Shown here piece by piece: positions 1 to 5,664 of a stretch of DNA of 6,005 nt. The notes below the pieces were generated by a model that saw only the letters and a program-made list of their open reading frames with translations, was not told the DNA's origin and did not search any database. Within the stretch, counting starts at the first letter, position 1, and every line of letters starts with the position of its first letter. The stretch comes from Phycisphaerales bacterium (GTDB taxonomy: Bacteria; Planctomycetota; Phycisphaerae; Phycisphaerales; SM1A02), in contig JAGQOI010000337.1 in NCBI GenBank assembly GCA_020427625.1, positions 1 through 6,005 on the forward strand, given 5' to 3'. A program made the translations under genes and the position numbers.

Positions 1-804
1 CTCCTCGAATCCACTCTCTACGGGCACGAGAAGGGCGCCTTCACCGGCGCGGACCGGCGGAAGATCGGCGCTGCCGAAGAGGCGGAGGGCGGCACGCTCT
101 TCCTCGACGAGATCTGCGAGATGCCCCTCGCGCTCCAGCCGAAGCTGCTCCGCTTCATCCAGGAACGCCGCTTCCGTCGCGTCGGCGGATCGGAGGACAT
201 CGACGCGGACGTCCGCATCATCAGCGCGACGAACCGAACCCCGCTCGGCGAGGTCCGGCAGGGTCGTTTGCGCGAAGACCTCTACTACCGGCTCAATGTC
301 GTCCCCATTCACCTGCCGCCGCTCCGCGAACGGCGCGAGGACATCCCGCTGCTCGCCATGCACGCGCTCGGCACCTTCGCCCGTGCCCACCGGCGACGGT
401 TCCGGACGATCGAGGAGCCGGCGCTCCGGCGCCTCACCGCCGCGTCGTGGCCGGGCAACGTGCGCCAGTTGTTCCACACCATCGAGCGCACGGTCGTCCT
501 GAACGACGACGAGGCGCTCCGGACGGCCATGCTTCCGGATGACCTCGACGCGACGACGGATGTTGCCGCGTCACCACCGGCCCCGTCGATCATGACCCGC
601 CCGCCGCGGCCGTCGGGTTCGAAGGCGCCGGCGGCGCCGTCATCGGAAGTCATGCCGCTCGCCGAGATCGAACGCCGCGCCATCATCGACGCCCTCGCCG
701 TCTGCGGCTCCCCGGCCAAGGCCGCCGACGCCCTGGGCATCTCCGAAGCGACCATCTACCGACGCATCCGCTCCTACCGCCTCGGCGCCGACGCCGGACG
801 CTGA
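1..804 (+). CDS. Sigma-54-dependent transcriptional activator (AAA+ and Fis-type HTH), 5'-truncated by window edge
   Basis: The reading frame is open from base 1, so the start lies outside the window; the last 267 residues are visible. Seen: the sigma-54-contacting GAFTGA loop (visible residues 12-17), a Walker B segment GGTLFLDEI (30-38), a sensor I region ISATNR (74-79), the arginine-finger region REDLYYRLN (91-99) followed by LPPLRERREDIPLL, and the sensor II signature WPGNVRQL (150-157). A Pro/Ala-rich linker (about 182-215) leads to a Fis-type helix-turn-helix (about 219-262, with AADALGISEATIYRRI). In this family the AAA+ domain hydrolyses ATP to open sigma-54 RNA polymerase complexes, and the HTH binds upstream enhancers. 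Walker A and any N-terminal receiver or sensor domain are missing because of the window edge, so the input signal is unknown. The position after DEI is Cys rather than the usual Gly. The gene converges on the minus-strand group; nothing visible shows that it regulates its neighbours. Confidence 0.95.
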   Translation, partial: LLESTLYGHEKGAFTGADRRKIGAAEEAEGGTLFLDEICEMPLALQPKLLRFIQERRFRRVGGSEDIDADVRIISATNRTPLGEVRQGRLREDLYYRLNVVPIHLPPLRERREDIPLLAMHALGTFARAHRRRFRTIEEPALRRLTAASWPGNVRQLFHTIERTVVLNDDEALRTAMLPDDLDATTDVAASPPAPSIMTRPPRPSGSKAPAAPSSEVMPLAEIERRAIIDALAVCGSPAKAADALGISEATIYRRIRSYRLGADAGR

Positions 805-829
805 AGGCGCGCCGGTCGTCGCGCGGCCG

Positions 830-1846
830 TCACGCGGGATCGAACGGCACCGGAGCGGCCTCGCGCACGCTCCGTCGTTCCGCCTCGATCAGCGCGACCG
901 CCCGCGCCCCGTCGGCAAGCGTGACCACCGACGGTGGTCGCCGGTGTTCGATGCAGTCGAGGAAGTGGGCGACCTCGCCGTCGTAGCCCGTGCCGCTCGG
1001 GATCGCGATCGCCTCCGGTCCCGCGCCGTCGCGATGCACGCGCAGCGGCGTCTCGGCGCCGAGTTCGAAGACGGCCGTCGCCTCCTCGAACCGGACGCGA
1101 TAGCGCATCGTGAACGGATACTCGTCGCCGGGCATCCATCCGCCCTCGGCCGCGACGAGGGCCGGGCCGTTCGGGTACTCGTACGTCGCGAGGACGTGAT
1201 CGATGCCGCCGCGCGGACCGATCACGCCGCGGGCGCTCACGCGGGTCGGCGGACCGAAGCAGTGCAGGATGAAATCGGCATCGTGGATGTGCAGGTCGAG
1301 GACGGCGCCGCCGGAGAGCGCCGGATCGAGGTAGAACGCCTCGTTCCACCGCGGGATGCCGCCGATGCGCGTGAACACCGCGCTCTGCACGGCGCCGTAG
1401 GTCCCGGCGCGGATGGTGTCGCGCAGCCAGGTCCAGCCCGGCCAGAACCGGATGCACATCGCCGGCATGCAGACGAGATGCGGAGCCCGCGACGCGACCT
1501 CCAGCACCGGCGCGCACTCGGCCGCCGTCCGCGCCAGCGGCTTCTCGACGAGCACGTGCTTGCCCGCGACCAGCGCCGCCAGCGCCAGCTCCACGTGCAG
1601 CGGCGTCGGGACGCAGATCGACACCGCGTCGATCGACCGGTCGGCGATGAGATCCGCGGCATCGTGGTGCACGGTCACGTCGTCACCGAGCCCGGCATCG
1701 GACTGGCCGTCGATGTTCCCGGCCGCCGCGATCGCGGGAAGGTCCTTCGTCGCGACCGAGACGACGCGGCAGCGCGGGTCGCGTCCGAACGCGCCGAGGT
1801 GCGTTCGTCCCATCACTCCGAAGCCGATCACGCCGATGCGGATCAC
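830..1846 (-). CDS. Gfo/Idh/MocA family oxidoreductase, cytoplasmic
   Basis: A 338-residue protein of usual family length. The N-terminal Rossmann fold starts immediately with IGVIGFGVMG (glycine-rich loop, residues 4-13), so there is no signal peptide. The family EKP motif is at 101-103 (HVLVEKPLA). A GGAVLDLHIHDAD segment (179-191) provides D184 and H188. With K102 these match the Lys-Asp-His catalytic arrangement of inositol dehydrogenase-type members, including the four-residue Asp-His spacing. Family role: NAD(P)-dependent oxidation or reduction of a sugar or cyclitol hydroxyl; the substrate is not predictable here. The start is taken as GTG at 1844-1846, which overlaps the TGA of the upstream TIM-barrel gene (GTGA, 4 bp) and puts the dinucleotide-binding strand at the N-terminus. 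A GGGAG lies 9 bases upstream. It is translationally coupled to, and probably the last gene of, an apbE-isomerase-oxidoreductase operon. Confidence 0.93.
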   Translation of the reverse strand: MIRIGVIGFGVMGRTHLGAFGRDPRCRVVSVATKDLPAIAAAGNIDGQSDAGLGDDVTVHHDAADLIADRSIDAVSICVPTPLHVELALAALVAGKHVLVEKPLARTAAECAPVLEVASRAPHLVCMPAMCIRFWPGWTWLRDTIRAGTYGAVQSAVFTRIGGIPRWNEAFYLDPALSGGAVLDLHIHDADFILHCFGPPTRVSARGVIGPRGGIDHVLATYEYPNGPALVAAEGGWMPGDEYPFTMRYRVRFEEATAVFELGAETPLRVHRDGAGPEAIAIPSGTGYDGEVAHFLDCIEHRRPPSVVTLADGARAVALIEAERRSVREAAPVPFDPA

Positions 1847-2673
1847 GAGACGGCGCTCCCGAGGTGCGTCTTCGCGAGCGCCGCCGCATTGAGCACGTCC
1901 GCGATGCGTTCGCCGCCGGCCTCGCGTTCGATGATGAGGTCGATCGGCCGATCGAACGCGCGGACGACGTCGAAGAACCCCGGCCAGTTCACCGCGCCGG
2001 TGCCGGCGGGAACTTCGCGCCCCCAGGTGCCGGGCGTCGGACTCGGCACGGCGTCCTTGATGTGGATCTGCCGCACGTGCGGCGCGAGCCGCCGCAGGGC
2101 ATCGACCGGCTCGCCCTTGCCGTAGAGGATCATGTTCGCGGGATCGAAGTTCACGCCGAGCCCGGGATGATCGAGTTCGTCGAGCAGTTCGAGCAGCGTC
2201 GCCGCCGTCTCCTGTCCGGTCTCCAGCGCGAGATCGATGTCGTGCGTCGCGAAGAGATCCACGACCGTCCGCAGGCGATCGAGCATGCGCCGACGCTCCG
2301 GCTCGCCCGGCTGCGGGATGAAGCCGGCGTGGAAGGTGACGAGGTTGAGGCCCGCGTGCTGGGCGGCCGTCGCGACGTGCTCCGCGCGGGCGCGGTTCTT
2401 CGACCACGTCGCATCCGGACGCACGCCGCCCGTCGTCGCGATCGTCTCCAGCGTCGTGTAGTCCTCGCCGATCATCTCCATCATGCCGGACAGGACGGCG
2501 ATGCCCGCGTCGCGCAGCGCGGCGACCGCGTCCGGCCACAGCGCAGGCGACTCGACGAGCGGGACGAGCGCGAGCTGACACGCGTGGATCTCCGTGCGCC
2601 CCATCGACTCGACGAGATCGGCGAGCGACTGCGGACGAAGAGACCAACTGCAGACACCGAGACGGAACGACAT
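1843..2673 (-). CDS. Sugar phosphate isomerase/epimerase-like TIM-barrel protein, cytoplasmic
   Basis: A 276-residue protein of the xylose-isomerase-like (AP endonuclease 2-type) TIM-barrel superfamily. The start MSFRLGVCSWSL is the first beta strand, so no export signal is present. The expected metal ligands are visible in order at strand ends: E151 (ALETGQE), D177 (NFDPANM), H204 (IHIKDA) and E249 (LIIERE); H115 in TFHAGF is also typical. Members isomerise, epimerise, dehydrate or cleave sugars and keto-sugars with a divalent metal; the specific reaction is not predictable. The ATG at 2671-2673 has an AGAGGAG ribosome binding site 5 bases upstream. It lies 36 bp after apbE and overlaps the oxidoreductase start by 4 bp, arguing for co-transcription. 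The pairing resembles IolE/IolI with IolG in inositol catabolism, but sequence alone does not justify those names. Confidence 0.92.
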   Translation of the reverse strand: MSFRLGVCSWSLRPQSLADLVESMGRTEIHACQLALVPLVESPALWPDAVAALRDAGIAVLSGMMEMIGEDYTTLETIATTGGVRPDATWSKNRARAEHVATAAQHAGLNLVTFHAGFIPQPGEPERRRMLDRLRTVVDLFATHDIDLALETGQETAATLLELLDELDHPGLGVNFDPANMILYGKGEPVDALRRLAPHVRQIHIKDAVPSPTPGTWGREVPAGTGAVNWPGFFDVVRAFDRPIDLIIEREAGGERIADVLNAAALAKTHLGSAVS

Positions 2674-2678
2674 GGCGG

Positions 2679-2685
2679 CTCCTCT
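2679..2685 (-). promoter_or_regulatory. Shine-Dalgarno site of the cytoplasmic TIM-barrel gene
   Basis: AGAGGAG on the minus strand lies 5 bases before the ATG at 2673, and it fixes that start. It sits within the 36-bp gap after the apbE stop codon. That gap shows no obvious promoter or terminator, in keeping with read-through from apbE. Confidence 0.7.
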
Positions 2686-2709
2686 GGACGTGGGGGGAAC
2701 CGGTACAGA

Positions 2710-3711
2710 CTACCGCCTCCGAGCCGCCGGCGGGAACTCGAAGACCGTCACGCCGTCCGGTCCCGCCTGCTCGATCCGGAGACGGGCTCCAGGAAACGCG
2801 GCTACCAGCGCCGGCGCGCCCGCCGCGCCACGCACGCTCGCCGCCGAGGCCAGCGCATCCGCCGTCGTCGCATCCGGCGCGACGACCGTCACCGCGACCC
2901 GGTTCGTCAGCCCGAGCCCGGTCGCCGGATCGACGATGTGCGAGTACCGAACGCCGCCGACCTCCACGAACTGCTCGAGATCGCCCGAGGTCGCGACGCC
3001 GGCGCGGGCGATGTCGACCTGAGCCGCGGCACCGGAACCGGCGCGAACCGCGACCCGCCACGTCCCGCGACCGGGCGGCGGGTCGCCGATCGCCAGGTCC
3101 CCGCCGAGGTCCACGACGCACGCGCCGAGGCCGCGCGATCGGAGCACGTCGAGCGCGGTATCGGCGGCGTAGCCCTTGCCGATCCCGCCGAAATCGATCG
3201 CCATGTCCGGACCGTCGATGCGGAGCGTCGCCGGTCGACGCGAGCGATCGAGGTGCACCGCGTGCCACCCCGTCCGGGCGAGGGCGGCGATCCGGGCCTC
3301 GTCGGGGGGCAGGCGGCCGGTCCGCCGGGCCTCGCGCCAGAGCGCCACCACCGGGCCCACCGTGGGGTCGAAGGCGCCGTCCGTCCGCCGGGCGAGGTCG
3401 AGGGCACGCCCGAGGGCGTCGGCCAGATCGTCGCTCACCGCGACCGGTCCCGCGGCCGCCTCGACCTGGATCCGCCTGATCTCGCTGTCCGGGCGATAGT
3501 CGCTGAGCACGGCGTCGAGGTCGTCCATCCGGCGGAAGGCGTCGGTCGCGGCCGCCATCGCCGTCGCGCCGTCTGGGGCATGGAGCGTGATGCGGGCCTC
3601 GACACCCATTATCATCTTGACGTACTCGAATCGTTCGAGTGGCGGCGCGGCCGCGCACCCGACGAGGCCGAACAGCAGGCCGAACAGGCCGATGAGTCGA
3701 GTGATGCCCAT
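2710..3711 (-). CDS. apbE: FAD:protein FMN transferase, ApbE family lipoprotein
   Basis: A 333-residue protein of typical ApbE length. It begins MGITRLIGLFGLLFGLVGC, a lipoprotein signal peptide with lipobox LVGC (C19), so it is predicted to be anchored on the periplasmic side. Family landmarks in order: DYRPDSEI (71-78), FDPTVGPVVALW (114-125), the flavin-binding IDFGGIGKGYAAD (172-184), VDLGGD (200-205), TSGD (241-244), SHIVDPATG (257-265) and the metal-site region DATTADALAS (280-289). ApbE enzymes transfer FMN from FAD to Thr/Ser of exported flavoproteins using Mg2+. The family Thr after the metal-site Asp (D285) appears to be Ser (S289), a conservative change. The frame stays open upstream to 3939, but the ATG at 3711 is chosen because it places the signal peptide at the N-terminus; the ribosome site is weak (AGGGA about 10 bases upstream). 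It is first in the minus-strand group, and no FMN-acceptor protein is visible nearby. Confidence 0.9.
   Translation of the reverse strand: MGITRLIGLFGLLFGLVGCAAAPPLERFEYVKMIMGVEARITLHAPDGATAMAAATDAFRRMDDLDAVLSDYRPDSEIRRIQVEAAAGPVAVSDDLADALGRALDLARRTDGAFDPTVGPVVALWREARRTGRLPPDEARIAALARTGWHAVHLDRSRRPATLRIDGPDMAIDFGGIGKGYAADTALDVLRSRGLGACVVDLGGDLAIGDPPPGRGTWRVAVRAGSGAAAQVDIARAGVATSGDLEQFVEVGGVRYSHIVDPATGLGLTNRVAVTVVAPDATTADALASAASVRGAAGAPALVAAFPGARLRIEQAGPDGVTVFEFPPAARRR
3617..3640. promoter_or_regulatory. Candidate promoter/operator: TTGACG plus perfect 17-bp inverted repeat inside apbE 5' end
   Basis: ACTCGAA (3624-3630), TCG, TTCGAGT (3634-3640) form a perfect 7-bp inverted repeat with a 3-base centre. 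A -35-like TTGACG (3617-3622) lies directly before it. About 3608-3640 is roughly 60% A+T against GC-rich surroundings. It sits about 95 bp upstream of the proposed start of the plus-strand lipoprotein gene and inside codons of apbE, consistent with an operator for the plus-strand group. No convincing -10 box is seen at the right spacing, and the region is coding on the other strand, so its regulatory role is inference. Confidence 0.35.
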
Positions 3712-3733
3712 GCTTCCGAGGTCCCTGGTCCGG

Positions 3734-4642
3734 ATGGTGATGCGTTCCGCCGCCCCCGTCGGCGCGTCCTTCACGATCGTACTCTTCGCCGGGTGCGCGA
3801 CAACCGAGCCGGTCGTCGTATCACCGAACGCGACCGTCGCCACGCCCGCGGCGCGTCCGCCGCTGGAACCGTTCACCGAGACGATCGACGGCAGCACGGT
3901 GACGATCGAGATGGTTCCGGTGCCGGGCGGGATGGTCACGGTCGATCTCGGCGCGGGTGCGACCGACGTCCGCGTCGCGCCGTTCTGGGTCGGGCGGACG
4001 GAGATTACCTGGGACGCCTACGACCAGTTCGTGTTCGGCCTCGACGACACCGGCGCCGAACCCGGCGCCGAACCCGGCGCATCGACCGACGGCGCCGACG
4101 CGATCACGCGTCCGAGCAAGCCGTACATCAACATGGACCGCGGGTACGGACACGACGGTTACCCGGCGATCTCCATGTCGCCGAAGGCCGCGACCGACTT
4201 CTGTCACTGGCTGTCGGCGAAGACCGGTCGCACGTATCGCCTTCCGACCGAAGCCGAGTGGCAGTTTCTGTGCGTGCGGTCGGGGATCGACCGGGCCGCG
4301 ATCGACGAGTTCGCCTGGCATCGGCGGAACTCGAAGTACCAGACGCATCGCGTCGCGACGAAGGCCGCGGACGCGCTCGGTCTGCACGATCTGTACGGCA
4401 ACGCCATGGAGTGGTGCGTCGGTCCCGACGGCGTGCCGATGGCCCGCGGCGGGTCGTTCCTCCAGTCCGAGGACGAGGTCGGCTGCGGCTTCCGTGCGCC
4501 GTTGAATCCCGACTGGAATGCGAGCGATCCGCAGATCCCCAAGAGCGTGTGGTGGCTCGCCGACGGAGGTTTCGTCGGCTTCCGCGTCGTGTGCGTGCCG
4601 CCTCCCACGACCGGCGAACCCCCGAAGGGAGCAACGCCATGA
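3734..4642 (+). CDS. FGE/SUMF1-domain (formylglycine-generating enzyme-like) lipoprotein lacking the catalytic cysteines
   Basis: From the ATG at 3734 this is 302 residues. The N-terminus MVMRSAAPVGASFTIVLFAGC looks like a lipoprotein signal peptide ending at C21, with an imperfect lipobox (F at -3). The SUMF1/FGE fold follows: MVPVPGG (60-66), FWVGRTEITWDAYDQF (84-99), RLPTEAEWQF (169-178), GLHDLYGNAMEWC (216-228), RGGSF (238-242) and GFVGFRVV (279-286). In true formylglycine-generating enzymes two cysteines follow the GGS motif (Cys336 and Cys341 in human FGE). Here the aligned positions are Q244 and V249, so sulfatase-activating chemistry is unlikely, and a structural, binding or other role is more plausible. 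Alternative in-frame ATGs at 3692, 3704, 3710 and 3740 exist, and none has a strong ribosome site. 3734 is chosen for signal-peptide length. The stop overlaps the next start (ATGA), implying translational coupling with the Tat TIM-barrel gene. Confidence 0.85.
   Translation: MVMRSAAPVGASFTIVLFAGCATTEPVVVSPNATVATPAARPPLEPFTETIDGSTVTIEMVPVPGGMVTVDLGAGATDVRVAPFWVGRTEITWDAYDQFVFGLDDTGAEPGAEPGASTDGADAITRPSKPYINMDRGYGHDGYPAISMSPKAATDFCHWLSAKTGRTYRLPTEAEWQFLCVRSGIDRAAIDEFAWHRRNSKYQTHRVATKAADALGLHDLYGNAMEWCVGPDGVPMARGGSFLQSEDEVGCGFRAPLNPDWNASDPQIPKSVWWLADGGFVGFRVVCVPPPTTGEPPKGATP
4050..4080 (+). repeat. 12-bp tandem repeat, about 2.6 copies, inside the FGE-like gene
   Basis: The unit cggcgccgaacc occurs twice in full and once in part. 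It encodes GAEPGAEPGA (about residues 107-116) in a loop between two conserved FGE-fold blocks. It is in frame, so copy-number change would lengthen or shorten a Gly-Ala-Glu-Pro linker without a frameshift. Confidence 0.8.
4625..4631 (+). promoter_or_regulatory. Shine-Dalgarno site deciding the Tat TIM-barrel start
   Basis: AAGGGAG lies 7 bases before the ATG at 4639, inside the 3' end of the FGE-like gene. It supports this start although the same frame stays open for about 2.8 kb further upstream. Confidence 0.75.
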
Positions 4643-5604
4643 CCGGTTCCGATCCGAGCGTTCCCGTGGCGCCGACCACCGCGGCCGGGTCCGCGGCGGA
4701 TTCGGCGTCGTGCACGCGGCGATCGTTCGTCGGCGCGGTCGCCGCGGCCGCGGCGTTCGGCGCGACCATTCCCCGACTTCATGCGGAGGCGCGACCCGTG
4801 ACCCGATCGATCCGCAAGGCCCTGAAGTACGGCATGGTCCGCGTCGAGGGGACCGTCGAGGAGAAGTTCGCCCTGCTCAAGGCGATCGGCTACGACGGCG
4901 TCGAGCTCGACAGCCCGTCGAACCTCGATCGCGACGAGGTGCTCCGCGCGCGGGACAAGACCGGGCTCGTGATTCCCGGCGTCGTCGACTCGGTGCACTG
5001 GAGCAAGACGCTCGGCGATCCCGACCCGAACGTGCGCGCCGAGGGCCGGCGCGGGCTTGAGACGGCGATGCGCGACTGTCATGCGTACGGCGGGACCAGC
5101 GTGCTGCTCGTGCCCGCGGTCGTGAACAAGTCCATCGGCTACGCGGAGGCGTACGAGCGCTCGCAGGCGGAGATCCGGCAGGTCCTGCCGATGTGTGAGG
5201 AACTCAAGGTCGCGATCGCCTTCGAGAACGTCTGGAACCACTTCCTCCTCAGCCCGCTCGAGGCGGCGCGGTACGTCGACGAGTTCGAGAGCCCGTGGAT
5301 CGGGTGGCATTTCGACGTCGGCAACATCGTGAACTACGGGTGGCCGGAGCAGTGGATCCGGACGCTCGGCCCGCGCATTCTCAAGCTCGACATCAAGGAA
5401 TTCAGCCGCAAGCGTCGCGACGATGAAGGCCTGTGGAAGGGCTTCGGCGTCGAGATCGGCGAAGGCGACTGCGACTGGCCCGCCGTCATGGCCGCCCTCG
5501 ACGAGATCGGCTACAACGGCTGGGCCGCGGCCGAGGTCGGCGGCGGCGACCGCGCCCGGCTCGAAGACATCGCCCGGCGCATGGACGCCGTCTTCGCCGC
5601 CTGA
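4639..5604 (+). CDS. Tat-exported sugar phosphate isomerase/epimerase-like TIM-barrel protein
   Basis: A 321-residue protein. A long polar n-region leads to a twin-arginine motif TRRSFVG (26-32), an Ala-rich h-region and a likely cleavage after LHA (47-49), so it is predicted to be exported folded by Tat. The mature part is a xylose-isomerase-like TIM barrel: YGMVRVEGTVEEKFALLKAIGYDGVELDSP (64-93) is the first strand/helix unit. Metal-site candidates are E196 (AFENVWN), D226 (WHFDVGN) and E299 (AAAEVG). The position that is His in the cytoplasmic paralogue (IHIKD) is Asp here (D251, KLDIKEFS), so the metal site or chemistry may differ. The reaction is unknown; the family acts on sugars and keto-sugars. 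The start is fixed by the ATGA overlap with the FGE-like gene and by AAGGGAG 7 bases upstream. It is followed after 60 bp by a Tat-exported oxidoreductase, its likely functional partner. Confidence 0.92.
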   Translation: MTGSDPSVPVAPTTAAGSAADSASCTRRSFVGAVAAAAAFGATIPRLHAEARPVTRSIRKALKYGMVRVEGTVEEKFALLKAIGYDGVELDSPSNLDRDEVLRARDKTGLVIPGVVDSVHWSKTLGDPDPNVRAEGRRGLETAMRDCHAYGGTSVLLVPAVVNKSIGYAEAYERSQAEIRQVLPMCEELKVAIAFENVWNHFLLSPLEAARYVDEFESPWIGWHFDVGNIVNYGWPEQWIRTLGPRILKLDIKEFSRKRRDDEGLWKGFGVEIGEGDCDWPAVMAALDEIGYNGWAAAEVGGGDRARLEDIARRMDAVFAA

Positions 5605-5664
5605 TCCGACCTCGCCCGACGCTTGCTCATCACGACTCTCTACCCGATCGCGGAGGACTCATCG
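5605..5664 (+). other. Short intergenic gap with strong ribosome binding site
   Basis: Sixty bases between the Tat TIM-barrel and Tat oxidoreductase genes. They hold GGAGGA at 5652-5657, 7 bases before the ATG at 5665. No hairpin-plus-T-run terminator or recognisable promoter is seen, so co-transcription of the two genes is likely. Confidence 0.6.

Noticed and set aside
805..829. Possible bidirectional terminator between the convergent genes (gcgcg...cgcgc hairpin)
   Set aside because: The stem is only 5 bp, has no T-run on either strand, and such short GC stems are expected by chance here.
1726..1737. 12-bp perfect palindrome ccgcgatcgcgg
   Set aside because: It lies within the coding sequence of the oxidoreductase, is composed of GC/CGATCG steps common throughout the window, and has no supporting promoter context.
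3640..3656. GG-N10-GC spacing resembling a sigma-54 promoter (tggcggcgcggccgcgc)
   Set aside because: It lacks the TT before the GC element and the surrounding consensus; in GC-rich DNA this spacing is frequent by chance.
1847..3658. Upstream extension of the cytoplasmic oxidoreductase frame to a 942-residue protein
   Set aside because: The extra part is low-complexity Arg/Gly-rich shadow of the TIM-barrel and apbE genes; only the last 338 residues have family motifs.
3776..3804. Minus-strand TTGTCG, 16-base spacer, TACGAT as an apbE promoter
   Set aside because: Only 4 of 6 matches in each box, within coding sequence; too weak to annotate without transcript data.
3712..3939. N-terminal extension of ApbE to an ATG at 3939
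   Set aside because: It would bury the lipoprotein signal peptide 76 residues inside the protein and overlap the opposing gene's 5' end.
1864..4638. Very long plus-strand open frame running antisense through three genes and in frame into the Tat TIM-barrel gene
   Set aside because: The translation is Arg/Asp-rich without fold signatures. It overlaps well-supported minus-strand genes, and GC-rich codon bias removes stop codons from antisense frames. The real start at 4639 has its own ribosome site and gene overlap.
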